From Vandiemenella viatica (taxonomy: Eukaryota; Arthropoda; Insecta; Orthoptera; Morabidae), in contig CM061920.1 of the NCBI GenBank assembly GCA_031002005.1, forward strand, positions 51,066,610 to 51,130,609: a stretch of 64,000 nucleotides of DNA, in the 5' to 3' direction. Of the stretch, positions 38,616 to 49,860 are shown piece by piece (positions within the stretch are counted from its first letter, which is position 1; each line of letters opens with the position of its first letter). A program made the translations under genes and the position numbers. The notes under the pieces were generated by a model. The model was given only the letters and a program-made list of their open reading frames with translations. It made no database searches and was not told the DNA's origin.

Positions 38616-39609
38616 TACACTGATGAGCCAAAACATTAAGACCACAGTTCACTATGAGATTGAATGCCGTCTGATGACATTCTGGGTACCTCTTGTTGTA
38701 AGTAAAGCATATAATTGGAGCAGAAATGCAGATGGTCAATCTAGCAACAACACGTGTGGCAAATGAGGAAATGCACTGACATAAGTGACTTTGACGAAAG
38801 GTAGAATGTTATGGCCTAGTGCCTAATCATAGAATGTGGAGGTCGGAGGCTTACCCACTCTTTAAAGTGGATCTGATGGAAGAGGACATTGCTGGTGCAG
38901 GTACAAGTGTTTCAGAGCCTAATGTTCAGTCCACATTATTGAACATGGTTGTTTGGAGCAGATAGCCCTAAAATGTTCGCATATTCAACCAATGATATCT
39001 TCAGTTACAACTGTAGTGGGCACAATATCATTGACACCGAGCGGGGTGGTGTAACGGTTAGCGTTCTCGCCTCGCATTCGGGAGGACGGCGGTTCGAATC
39101 CCCGTCCGGGCATCCAGATTTGGGTTTTCCATGGTTTCCCCAAATCACTCCAGGCAAATGCCGGGATGCTTCCTTCAAAAGGCCATGGCCGAATTCCTTC
39201 CCATTCCTTGCCCCCATCCTTGCCCCCCATCCTTTCCCGTCTCTAAAAGACCTCGATGTTAAAAAGAGACGTAAAGCAGTTAAAAATAAAAAAATAAAAA
39301 ATATATCATTGAAGAAATGTGCTAGAGTGATTTGAGGTCATGGCAACAAAATGTGCTTGGTCTTAACCCAGTAAACACATGTGGGATGCTATCAGGGATC
39401 AGTTCCACACCCAAAAACTATTGGCATGTAATTTAAAGGAATTACATGACCTTTGCATGGACATACTAGACACATACTAGACAATTCTGAGGAAATCTAC
39501 TAAGGACTTGTTGAACCCATGGTATGCCAAATCACTGCTATATTGCATTCCAAAGGTGGACCAACTCACTATTAAGCAGCTGATCATAACAGTTTGGCTC
39601 ATCAGTTTA
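38616..39609 (+). mobile_element. Tc1-like element, decayed, split by a SINE
   Basis: TIRs TACACTGATGAGCCAAAACA and, complement of the right end, TAAACTGATGAGCCAAACTG. The interior has only stop-ridden transposase traces (e.g. GTAAGCGACTTTGAC-like at 38783 and a PVNxFLWDAIRDQF region at about 39370-39410). The SINE at 39035-39302 accounts for a quarter of its length. Confidence 0.7.
39035..39302 (+). mobile_element. SINE type 1, full length
   Basis: The clearest copy. The head GAGCGGGGTGGTGTAACGG (box A region 39040-39060) and GGTTCGAATCCCCGTCC (box B, 39090-39106) are followed by the standard body. It contains a duplicated CCTTGCCCCCATCC motif and an A-rich tail. Target duplication ATATCATTGA at 39025-39034 and 39303-39312. 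Confidence 0.92.
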
Positions 39610-40070
39610 TTCATGAAGAATATTATGGCTCTGGGCAGAACGATGAAAATTACTTGAAATTTCTATTACTATGGTAGGAAGTTGAAAGGTGGTACAGGTA
39701 TTCAGACAATTATGGATATTAACAAGTGAGGGGTGTAATAAGAATACAAAAAACAAATGGTAATATTAAGCAATTGATTCGATGGACCATTAGTGACTGT
39801 AATAAAAGAATGTGAGGGGAAATATCAGAGTGGAGCTTTTTCACATAATCAGGATGAGAAGATTATAAACTTAAAATAGATCTGGAGGATGTGATGAGTG
39901 ACACACATAGCTTAAAAAAGCCCAAAGAAGATGGTAAAAAGAATATTACTGCAGGTGTGTAGACTGCTGTAACATACGTAGAAATATTATTTAGATTGTG
40001 TTTGCAGACCAGAGGACACTAGCCATGGATCACGAAGAGGAAACACTTGGCCAGTTGAGAATTAGTTTGA
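39610..40070 (+). mobile_element. Probable LINE 'J' 5' region, very decayed
   Basis: Same strand and immediately upstream of the recognisable LINE J RT at 40324-40700. Only stop-ridden Lys-rich coding traces are visible, so this is mainly by position. Confidence 0.3.
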
Positions 40071-40078
40071 CTTCAGTG

Positions 40079-40315
40079 CGGTGGCAGATCTAGGAATTTT
40101 CCAAGCTGGGGCAAAAACTTGAGATTGCTGCTCCTTCAACATGAATTTGCTGCCTGGGACAGTATAGATAATTTTGTCGCCCAGCTGAACGTTGCCACTC
40201 GGGGCAGTAGAGCTATAAAAAAAAGATAGCTGCTATTGGAATTTACCATTTACTGCCCCCTGAAGAGCACTCCAGTTTAAACCATCCCCCCCCCTTTTTC
40301 TTGGATCTAGCACTG
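40079..40315. mobile_element. hAT-type MITE with 8-bp target duplication
   Basis: 237 bp. TIRs CGGTGGCAGATCTAGG and, complement of right, CAGTGCTAGATCCAAG. The 8-bp CTTCAGTG is present at 40071-40078 and 40316-40323. No coding. Confidence 0.8.
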
Positions 40316-40323
40316 CTTCAGTG

Positions 40324-40700
40324 ATAGGAAAGTTGATGGAGAGTTTGACGTGCAAATAAAATAGAAATGTGTGTGAGGGGGAAAAAGTGATTTGTAAATT
40401 GGTAAAATTGGCTTAAGTTCATTGTGAATATTGACTGGTGTAATATAAGCAAGATGTTTTAGATGAAATGGACAAGGGAGCAAAGTTGATAGTTTAGCAC
40501 TCTCTCACTGAAAGGCATTTGACAGAGTTATCTGTGGGATGGTTGTAACCAAGACTAAAACTATTTGAATGAATCCAAAGTGACATGCTTAGTGAAGGAA
40601 TTATGAGATAGGAAGCCTTTCTGCTAATTATTCTCATAAATAGTTCTGTTGTTGGTTTACAGTCGGTAGGTAGCCTATTTGATGATTACATCATTTTTAT
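40324..40700 (+). mobile_element. LINE 'J' copy, RT palm remnant
   Basis: DEMDKGAKLIV, a degraded KAFDRV region (about 40510-40525) and SDMLSEGIMR match LINE J. It continues at 42740-42960, with the LTR copy 5 and a Helitron-like tail between. Confidence 0.5.
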
Positions 40701-40704
40701 AATA

Positions 40705-41131
40705 GGACTAGCTGTTAGCTGCGACTTTGTACTCGTGGACTTTAATTGCTAGAATTGAATAAAATCTACATCTATACTATAAAATAGATTGTGTATCTAC
40801 ATGAAATTTATCAACATATCATATTCAAACAAAGACTTAGTGACAAATATAACATTACAGAGTCTTACAAATGCTATCCATCTGTCACTGTTCGGTCAGT
40901 ATTAAAAATTTCATGACAAAAATTGTATGTATCCTGAAAAAAGTATGCTGTATCCTGTGTCCTATGTCCTCCCTAATGATACATAGTATTTCCTTAGATA
41001 ACTATGTAAATTTTCGCAGTGGCAACACTGTAGAAAAATATCTCAGGATTCTAGCCGCGTCAAAGTAAAGTCGAGAGCTGGCACTGCTGCCATTGTCAAG
41101 TGGGTGCTCTCAAAACAAGGCCAGTTGACTT
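40705..41131 (-). mobile_element. Helitron-like element 3' end, inverted
   Basis: ACTAGCTGTTAGCTGCGAC (40706-40724) is the complement of an ...AACAGCTAGT end, the same terminal block as at 51572-51597 (GAAGTCGTGGTTACCAGCTAGT in two parts). The rest of the segment is unrecognised. Confidence 0.45.
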
Positions 41132-42434
41132 TATAAGGAACAAAGCTGCTATACCGGGGTGACATATAGGGCCTAGATACCTCAACTGAATGTTTATTTG
41201 AAATAAAATGTTCTCTGAATCTGCTTCTATACTTTTAAATTGACCATGTGCCTGCCTGAAATATTTAACTGTAATGCATATCAGCCACCACTAAGCTTAT
41301 TTGTACCAAAATCTTAGAAAAGGTTAAAACATTTGAAAAGTCCACTTGTTGAAAATTTTAAAGTTTATTCAAAATCACATTTGGAAAAACAGCATTTACA
41401 GTCAAATAGGCTATCGAACCAAATGTTTCCAATAGATTGCTGATTAAGAAGAGGAAGAAAACAGACCGAAACCCCTTTTGAAAATTTAAAAGTTTATAGT
41501 CATTACTAACGAGAGTCACTCATAAGAAAATGTTAAAATGGCTATAGGTCAGCCATGCTGCAAATTAACTATATCCGGCTGCTATCCTGGTCTAACTGAC
41601 ACACGCGCAACATACCCAGTGCAGGTTAATTGTGCACAACATTCCCCTCTCCTGGGCCACTACCTATATACCCCATCTGCATGCCAAATGTATACAGACG
41701 CTTATCCAAAATAGTGTGAAAAAATGTATAGAATGTATTTTAAAATTAACCATGGGTAGGTTGGTCTTCAAGGTATGTAAAAAGTGTTTAGTGAAAATTC
41801 TCAAATGATAAGCTTTCTTGTAATTGAATTTAGTTTGAGTGTGCAATGTTAAAAAATGTCCGAAAATTAATTAGTGATTCCCCGATTTCTTTCTAAATTT
41901 AAATACTTTTTAGATGACCTTGCTGAATTACAAATTATCATGATAAAATTAGTGTCATTGTGTTCTATGTTAAATTCTGATTCCAGTGGTGTAAATTTTA
42001 TTATGATCGGTGGTGAAATAGCAAAGTTATCTGTTTACCAAAATCGTGTTTGAAATGTTTCAGAAGTTAGCTCTGTTTCTGGTTCATAATTATCTTCTGC
42101 TGCTTATACTGAAAAAGTGAAGTTATCAGAATTTTCTTTGAATTTAGTTACATGTTTTAACGGTCGTTTTATTTACGGAAGTGGCTTGGTTTAACCGCAA
42201 ATAAATCTCGAGTGAAACCACGTTGTGATAGGTGACGAAATAACTTTAAAATGTATATAAAATCTGTTCTACTGCATAGAATGTTCTGAAATTTTAATAT
42301 GTTATACTGGATTTTTTGTTCTTTTAGGAAATCTACTTTTTAATTCGAGAAATTACTGAAAACATATGATAAGAAATGTTAAAAGTGAAAGTGTTTTCCA
42401 CGAGGTGTCTAAAATTTTATTTAAGCTATTTACA
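41132..42434 (-). mobile_element. LTR-like repeat family 'S' (copy 5, inverted)
   Basis: On the complement it aligns with copies 1 and 3: TGTAAATAGC start (42434), TATA box (41665-41670, read as TATATA), TTCGATAGCCTATTTGACTG, CTTTTGAAAAGGGGTT-like block, CACATGGTCAAT and an end at CCTTATA (41131). Length 1.3 kb, as copy 3. No target duplication was recognised, so edges may be off by several bases. Confidence 0.6.
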
Positions 42435-42739
42435 CGGCCTGAAACTATGGAATTTTAATGAATTTAACTTTCTTTTGAATTATTATTATTTTAAAATTAC
42501 TTTACTGTATCAAAAAGTGTTAAGTGTTAGTGAAATTGTCACATAATCAAAATCTATTGTTTACAAGTTGGATAATAATGGATTACCCTATTCCAGGTTA
42601 GTTTAACAGTTCTTTACTATTATAAAATGTTTATTTAGCACTTGTATTATATGTTGAGTGACTTTACTGTTTCTAAATCAGTTTATACATTGAATTGGCT
42701 TGTGAATTTCTATACTGGAATCGATGTAAGATATTTGGA
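42435..42739. other. Unrecognised sequence
   Basis: AT-rich, nothing identified. Confidence 0.4.
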
Positions 42740-42960
42740 TTGATGGAATGACCAGCATGAAATGAAGATAAATACCAAAAAAGTAATCTTGTTGAGTAAA
42801 CATATAGAAAAGAAAATGTTTGAATGATTATACATTAGAGCAGAATTTTCTGTTGAAGACATCAAGTGTAAATGTCTTGATATATCCATGACTCACCACA
42901 GGTGAAGGCAACAGGGCCATGACAAACAAACATAGTATACAATAGAGGTGAGATATATGG
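42740..42960 (+). mobile_element. LINE 'J' fragment
   Basis: NDQHEMKINTKKVILLSKHI and VEDIKCKCLDIS correspond to [16 protein letters not shown] and [11 protein letters not shown] of LINE J copy 1. Confidence 0.65.
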
Positions 42961-42984
42961 CAATGGGATCACATGTGTACACAT

Positions 42985-44000
42985 CAAGATTTATCACAGG
43001 ACTTGGAATCAAGTTTCAACAATAAAATCTCCCAGGACACCATGTCAAAAACTTTGGAGATATCAAAAATACTTATCATTAATGTTTACTATGTTTTTTT
43101 TATAATTTCTGATAAAAAGTAGCTATTAAGTTTAGCAAACTTAAAGTTTAGATTATAAACAGCCAATGACTTCTTATTGCTTGACAGCATAACTGCTCTG
43201 CAAACATTTGTGCAGTTAAATATTTTAAAGAAAATAGTTTAACAACTTATTTGACTTTTGACAATTAATAATTCAAATTATTTTGACTGATAGTTTCACT
43301 AATATCAATAAAGAAATTATTGAACATTTCAACAGTGTTGTTAACTGTTTGTACCTGCAGGAAGGAAATAATTTTCCCAATAGCCTTAGGTTGAATGCAC
43401 TTCTAAGGACTCTTGTAATTTAGTGCAACTGCTAGAATTTTTTTTTTACATACACTTTTTACTTGTTTGTTTAATTTTTACAATCATATGATTAATTTGT
43501 TTAGGCAAAAAATGATAATGGTCACACATGGTTTTTTTTAAAAAAAAAAAAATTCCAGTATTTGAAGAGTAAACTCTTTATTTACTTCATCATGCTTATC
43601 TCTACTTTTTACAACTTTCAATGCACTCCAGTCCACACAAAATTACTAAAAATGCAGTAAATTTATCATATTATTTTATCTGAGTGTTAATGTATGGCCA
43701 ATTTATGTCTTTTAAGCAATAGAAAAACCTGCTGTGGTGGTATCATTAATATGTGTATGCTGATATTTATTAGTTGTTGTATTACACTTGGAACAGTTAT
43801 CCAAGTTTTCCAAGTTTAACAGAAATGCATTTAGTCATCAGATAGAATAGTGTGGCAGGACAGAGGCTTTGATTCTAGAATAGTGAGAGGTTACATAAAA
43901 TCATTAATAATTTCCCTTGATTTGAATTAATTGAAAATGCAATCACATCATTTAGAGGAAGCTTTAGGGCAAAATTAGGAAAGAGGTCACATATAGAATC
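42985..44000 (-). mobile_element. CR1/I-like LINE remnant
   Basis: The complement at about 43000-43070 reads VFLISPKFLTWCPGRFYC-like residues, i.e. the FLDISKAFDxVSWEILLxKL block in two frames. The rest up to about 44000 is AT-rich and decayed. Confidence 0.45.
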
Positions 44001-44029
44001 TGATATTGGCACAAATTACTATATTTTTT

Positions 44030-44280
44030 TTCTAAAAGTTCTCAGGTTTTCAGCCAGATAAGTTCTACCATTCACCACATTTTAACAGCCATCCTCATCA
44101 GGGAAAGTTGATGTCAAAGAGGTTACTATGATAATACATCACATACTGTGGCATGTTGTCGCAGTAACCACTTAGACAACCACTCCCTCTGATGGAGACA
44201 GTGAAGGTAGTTGTCAAAACATTGTGTGTGGAAGAAATTATCTGACTGAACACCTGAGGAGAATTTTCGGAAGCTGTACA
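44030..44280. mobile_element. Foldback element
   Basis: Arms AGTTCTCAGGTTTTCAGCCA..ATAAGTTCTACCA (44037-44070) and, complement, TTCTCCTCAGGTGTTCAGTC..ATAATTTCTTCCA (44231-44265) pair, followed inwards by a second pairing around TTTTAACAGCC / GTTGTCAAAACA. No coding. Confidence 0.5.
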
Positions 44281-44755
44281 TTAGGAAAGGCTCAGTTCTC
44301 ACATACTATATTGTAGTTTTTGGAAATCAACTTAATCTATTATATTTAAGTAGTTACTTATGTTTTCAATTTGAGCAATCCAATAAACGCATAGCGCAAA
44401 AGTGTTAAAGATTTCTATACATACGTATGGCAATTAGAGAACATATGAGTTGCAAAATATGAAATGTCACAATTTTATACTTCATAAGCTGACAAATTAC
44501 TTTCTATAAAAATAGCAGAGATACACCATTTATCCATAAACCAACAGAAATAACTACAAAAATTATTATTATCATATACCAAATACAAACAAATAAACAT
44601 GTTAATCAGATAACTATATCTAGAGATTCAAGCCTTCTTCTGGCAGCTAGTCTAGCTTGATGCAGTGTGAGCAGGCCTCCAATGCATTAGGCTAACTCTC
44701 GCAGAAGGCGTACTAGAGTCAAACATGAGAATTAAAACAAATAGCCCTCTTCAGG
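44281..44755. other. Unrecognised sequence
   Basis: No element identified. Confidence 0.4.
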
Positions 44756-44980
44756 GCTTTGGCAACTTCCTCCGGATGTGCCATTTTTAACGTAGAGGGA
44801 TTATATATACAGAAAAATGAAGTCCTGTCGAAACTGATGCTCAGTCGCCATGTGGACATTCTTTCAATTCAAGAGACCCACACTCATGACTTCATAGACT
44901 TGGAAAATAAAAACCTGGAATGCTCAAGGAAACACATCATATCCACATTATTAACATCATATTCTGAACATTTTCACTTT
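44756..44980 (+). mobile_element. LINE APE-endonuclease fragment
   Basis: AIFNVEGLYIQKNEVLSKLM and VDILSIQETHTHD are the first two catalytic blocks (Asn and Glu) of an apurinic-type endonuclease at the N-terminus of a LINE ORF2. Nothing of the remainder follows. Confidence 0.7.
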
Positions 44981-45064
44981 TGCAGGCTGTCAGGCCAGAG
45001 GCTGTATTTAATTTTAAACTAACAACTGGCTTGCTATGGCTGTTATAATTTTGATGAAGGATGA

Positions 45065-45260
45065 GGATATGTTTCAATCTGGCTGTGAAATTTGTAACCT
45101 GTGTTCTAAGTGATAAGTGTATTATTGTTTGCAAAATGTGTGGTTCATGAGGCAGAGATTGAGGACTGGCCCAGCACTCATCCAGGTGACTGCATAAAAC
45201 TACCTAAAAATTTCAATTAGGATGGCCAGTCTACAGCAGTATTGGATAAGCCACGTAGCA
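45065..45260 (-). mobile_element. SINE type 3, inverted (body only)
   Basis: Matches the SINE-like body at 36836-36960 (GTGATAAGTGTATTATTG, GTGACTGCATAAAACTACC, TAAAAATTTCAATTAGG). The tRNA-like head is not preserved. Confidence 0.5.
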
Positions 45261-46020
45261 AGAGTTAGCAGATGTTACGGGCTCCGTGCCTTTGGGGAGC
45301 CCCAGGCCTACACATCTAAATGATCTGGCTTTATTTACTTAGAAATATTAATTTGGCTAGTTTTTTCTCTTGATTTGTTCACATTAAATTACAAAAGGTA
45401 GTTTTGTAAATGTGTTGTTTTATTTTATATCCTAAACTTTAATACCTAAAGCAAACCAAGGGCCTGTTGTTCACATTTGCTACAAGCCCCGCAGTGTCTT
45501 AATCTGGCTCTGTATACTGGGCCTTGGTGTAGGAAGCTGGGCCCATTGTTCCTCCTTGAACTTATGTAGGAGAGCTTTAATGCATACAGCTACACTAGCA
45601 TACTGTATCATATCTATATTACTATCATCAGCTAATATTACTAGTAATTCAACTTTGTGAACAATAGCTTTCAAGCAGCCTGACAAAACAATATTTACAA
45701 CAACCATAAGAAAGTGTACCGGTATTGAAGAAGGAAACCTCAAGACCGTTATATTTCCTTAAAGTGATGTAGCAGAGAAGCTAACACCAGAGACACTATT
45801 CTGGATATGGTAATGAAGTATTTATGTGCACATGCACCATCATAATATCTATTGGAACTTCAGATACAAGTGAGATATTGGTAAATATAATTGGGTATAC
45901 TCAGTATAGTCTACCAGAATAAGTTGGTGAATAAAATTCAATGAACGATACTAGACTGTTGATGTACTGCTGACAGTCATGTAAGGAAATACATTCAAGC
46001 TACCTAATATACCAATGTTT
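45261..46020. other. Unrecognised; possible hAT MITE at 45233-45530
   Basis: GGGCTCCGTGCCTTTGGGG and later AAGCCCCGCAGTG with ends CAGTATTGG / TATACTG hint at a hAT-type MITE, but I could not find a target duplication. Confidence 0.3.
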
Positions 46021-46428
46021 ATATGGGAAGGATTGATAAACTACACCCAACACTCACCAAAGATGAAGGGAGGAATGCAGTAGCAACACGAAATAATACA
46101 CAAACACCGAAATTACAATATTTCGGGGTTAACCCTTTGTCAAGTTATTTCTTTCGATTGTTACCGATATTGTTGCTTTTTGGTGTCCGTTCTGTTTTTG
46201 TCCTAATTGTCCCCATCTGTGTGTTCTTTCTCTTCTTTTTCTCCATCTTTTCTACTTCCTTACATGATGTTCATTCCCATTTTTCCATCTCATATATATA
46301 CTTATTTATATTACAGTTAACCCCAAATTATTGTATTTTCTGTGTTTGTGTATTATTTCGTGTTGCTGCTATCCTCTTCCCTTCATCTTTGGTGAGTGTT
46401 GGGTGTATTTTATCAATCCTCTCCATAT
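46021..46428. mobile_element. Long-TIR MITE
   Basis: TIRs of about 110 bp: ATATGGGAAGGATTGATAAA left and complement ATATGGAGAGGATTGATAAA right, continuing through CACCCAACACTCACCAAAGA and GCAACACGAAATAATACACA. Flanking TA/TATA on both sides suggests a TA target. The spacer (46140-46310) is T-rich and non-coding. It shares the CACTCACC terminal motif with 37365-37690. Confidence 0.8.
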
Positions 46429-46919
46429 AAATATTACCTCACAGCAGTTCTTTCTTTTCATTGTTACCAATAATATACCAATGCGTTAGAGAATTTCATC
46501 ATGGACCCTACTGGAGAGAATGTCAGTATTAAAGTGTAGATAGCAGTATGCTGGGTGCAATTTGGCTGATCAAAAATTGTAGATTTTAACAAAAGGCAGA
46601 ATGTACACATTTTTAGTATTGTTATGTCAGAGTAAAAACAGTACACTGAAAGTAAAATTATGAATCATGTCTAATTATAATCAAATCTTAAAAAATTATT
46701 TGCATAATACTCAATTTTTTCAAAGATTAATTAGATATTTAGTTATTTAAGAGTGAGAACAGTAACTATTAGTCATTAAAACATTACAGTAATTGATATT
46801 GTGTATCATCGCCTGAAATTTATGTGTTTAATTAATTAAACTCATGTAGTACACTTCTGTGAAGAATGTAAGTCACCAACACAGATTTTGGTATAGATAT
46901 TCATGCTAATCTCAGTTTG
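46429..46919. other. Unrecognised sequence
   Basis: AT-rich, nothing identified. Confidence 0.4.
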
Positions 46920-47665
46920 TAGCTTATAAGTAAGATATTTTTGATGAAACGAACAGGGGAGGTCAAATTGATGATGTAGCAGTAGATCTTTCAAAGGCCT
47001 TTCACAAAGTGAGCCAAAAAGTGGTGGTAAATAATGTAAAAACTATTGAAGTGAATGAAAAAGTGATTTGCTAAGTAGAAAAATTCTTAAAAGGTAGAAA
47101 GCAAAACATTGGGATATGAAATACAGTAGCAAAAGAAGTGGAAGTGAACATGGGAGTGCCACAGACAGTGGTGTAACAATAGGGTGGCAGGACAGGCAAA
47201 ATGCCACAGGACCCCGCCAGAGGCTGTCCCCGACCCAAGATCTGCACATTGTTGCTGGCTGTGAGTAGAGGTAAGCCTGTACAGTTACGCCACTAGCCAC
47301 TGAGTAGCGTATTGGGACCATTGCTTTTCGTTATTCTAATTAGTGATTATGTTGATGGTTTACTATCAAAAGTAAGATTTTTTACAGATCACATAATGTT
47401 ATATAACAGGATGAAAATAATCTGGACAGTGTATCTAACTAGGTGAGTCAACATGCGATGAAGATAAATGCAAAGAAGAGTCAACTTAATAGGTAGACAG
47501 GTAAATAGATTTTGATTATAAAGTTGGGAAGAAATGCCTTATTGAAAACCTGAAATTAAATACCTTAGCACAACATTTGGTAACGAACTTAACTGGGCAA
47601 GACACAATGGACAGTAGTTCAAAAGCCTTCGCTTGTTGGAAAATGGAAAATGACCAACTGAATTT
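46920..47665 (+). mobile_element. LINE family 'J' copy, split by a MITE
   Basis: AVDLSKAFHKVSQKVVVNNV (46979-47038), VEKFLKGRKQ, VEVNMGVPQ (to 47165), then after the MITE VLGPLLFVILISDYVDGLL, FFTDHIML (catalytic FADD changed to FTDH) and [16 protein letters not shown] residues. Many stops. Confidence 0.75.
47166..47295. mobile_element. hAT-type MITE in LINE J
   Basis: 130 bp with ends CAGTGGTGTAAC and, complement, TAGTGGCGTAAC. The 8-bp flank GCCACAGA (47158-47165) and GCCACTGA (47296-47303) differ at one base. It interrupts the codons of the VPQ..LGPLL RT motif. Confidence 0.7.
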
Positions 47666-48183
47666 ATTATCAAAAGATACGCCAGGATATTTTAATTTTT
47701 GTCTTCAAAAAATAATGAATAGCATGGTTGAAGTGTGTTCTTAGAGTTGGCACCAATTTCTCAAAACAAGGAAGCAATGGTTTGAAACAATTGAATAATT
47801 TTGTATCATCGAACGAATTTTATTCGTTATCCACAACAGAAAATTATAATGTAAAAAGTACGCTTAGTGAGCAGAAAATAACCATATGTTAAACTTCACG
47901 CAAATGTTGAACATATTGAATATCGATTTTTCAGATGCTAATAGTGACGAAAACAAGTGATTATCGTATACGTGCTACATTGCGCAAACCTTTACCTGAC
48001 GTAGATATTTGCAGTAAGCCGCGTTACGAGCCAACTTGGCAATATTATTTCTTTACTTGAAAGTTGAGTAGAGGTGAAAACTTAGATTAAGATGATTTAA
48101 TCTTGCTCAAAAAGATTGATTCTATCGCTGTTACAGGCCACAGACGATCGAAGCAATGATTGCCTTGAATTAGGGCGAAATAA
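47666..48183. other. Unrecognised sequence
   Basis: No element identified. Confidence 0.4.
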
Positions 48184-49010
48184 TTTTTTTCATTTATTTA
48201 TATTTTTATAGGCCCTCGGCAACAGAGACCATACAGCCATCTTATGTATTAGGGCCTATAAGTACAATCTTGTTAGTATACATTAGTTCCAACATACATA
48301 GTTTGTAAAGTTAAATTTAACAAAAGAACTTAGGTATAGGTATACAGTATAGATAGACAATACAATTAAAATTCATAAGAAAACTCTTCAGATATGCGAT
48401 AGTTTCAGACTTCTTGTGCATATAATACAATACAATTGGTACAGTTTACTTCATTCATGAAAGTAAGTTTCATGGTGAAGAAATCTGTATATTCTATTTA
48501 TACAAACATTTTTCTTTAAATAACATGTATCATATGTAAAATTTTGTGGATAATTATCGAGAAGACAAAAGGACCTTCAAAATTTAATAGCACCGTTTTT
48601 TCAATCTGCAACTATGCATCCATATACCACTTTAACGTCGCTGGCCAGGAGTAAGATTAAATTAGTGGGTCGGTGGATTCCCATTCTGGCTAGTTCATTT
48701 ATCATTTTATCCTGATGAGGTTTAAATTTTTGCATGAGAATATTATATGATTTATGTCTCCAATAGACAATCACAAAGAGGAGATTCTCGAATCCCTATA
48801 GGTTGCAGATGGCTTGGGAAATTCCCGTGATGGAAATAGTGGCAATAAGGCGTCTGCTGATGTTCTACTTGTAAAACCATGGTTCGTTGGTATTTTTGGT
48901 TGGAAACATTCGTAGTATGAGCCTTTAATGGTTTTTGATTTATTCGACATTTCTTGCCAAGTTTCCATTGCTCTTTCTTCGTTAAAAAAAAAAATCTCAA
49001 ACAATTTTGA
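48184..49010 (-). mobile_element. LINE 3' remnant (jockey/I-like, LCDCLLE motif)
   Basis: The complement encodes FHHGNFPSHLQPIGIRESPL, CDCLLET (48752-48900), then after a frame change KMINELARMGIHRPTNLILL and LASDVKVVYGCI (48610-48730). This is the ...HLxRIGxxxSPxCxC...E..L...CP region after RT in I/jockey-like LINEs. The T-rich left edge (48183-48205) would be its poly(A) tail. Confidence 0.6.
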
Positions 49011-49860
49011 TGATATTACAGCTTGAAAAAGTTTTTAGTTTTCGATGCACAATGAATGTTTTAGAAAAATCCCTTCGATTTAACTGAGCAATTTTGTTTT
49101 CTTAAAAACAGGCTAACGGGAACGTAGTCACAGCTTGCTTGCCTAAATTCATGCTCCGAAATTCTAGAGAAAAAATATTTTTTTTTCTCAAAGTCATCAG
49201 TTCTAATCTCAAATCTAAGTTACCAAAAAAATAATGAGGGCGAAGTTTAGATATAACTCGATGTTAATTACTGGTACTATAATATTTATATGCGTGCCAT
49301 AATTATTTCAACCTGGTGTCGGTATATCTGCAAGAAGTTATTAGCAATTTAGATGTGAAAGCAGAATTCATTGCTCCTTCCAAAATTATACGTAGAACAT
49401 TCTTTTTTTAATTACTTACCGTATGTTATCATATATATTATACCTGAATCGGCATACCAGATAGTCTCATTAATAAATATATCATTGCTAATTTTATATT
49501 CATCTACCATTATAGGAATGTTGTCAAGCACTTCTCCATTTTTAGGAGTCAATTGACGTAGTCTTCTCCCTTTTATACCCGCGACTTTTTTCCACGTGGA
49601 ATTTGAGATTTGGGCTATTAATTAACAGATAAATTATCAAAAAATTGGATGTTGCTAGTAACTTAGTTCAGGTATGTTGTTAAAGTGCCGACCTCCCTCT
49701 AAACCGATTAGGTCACAATTAACACAACACCAGTGTGGCAAATAAACTAGTATGATGTGTGAATTGCATTAAAAAATTTACTAATTTGTAGAAACTTTTA
49801 TCTTTAATTTATCAGCTTTCCAACTTCACATCAAAAAGTAACATACCCTATTTTACCTAC
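49011..49860. other. Unrecognised sequence
   Basis: AT-rich with nothing identified. Confidence 0.4.

Noticed and set aside
39040..39110. Possible tRNA gene (box A and box B)
   Set aside because: The same head is followed by an identical SINE body at five other places with target duplications; it is a SINE head, not a tRNA gene.
45480..45743. 87-codon minus-strand frame
   Set aside because: No family resemblance and no splice or promoter context; likely chance.
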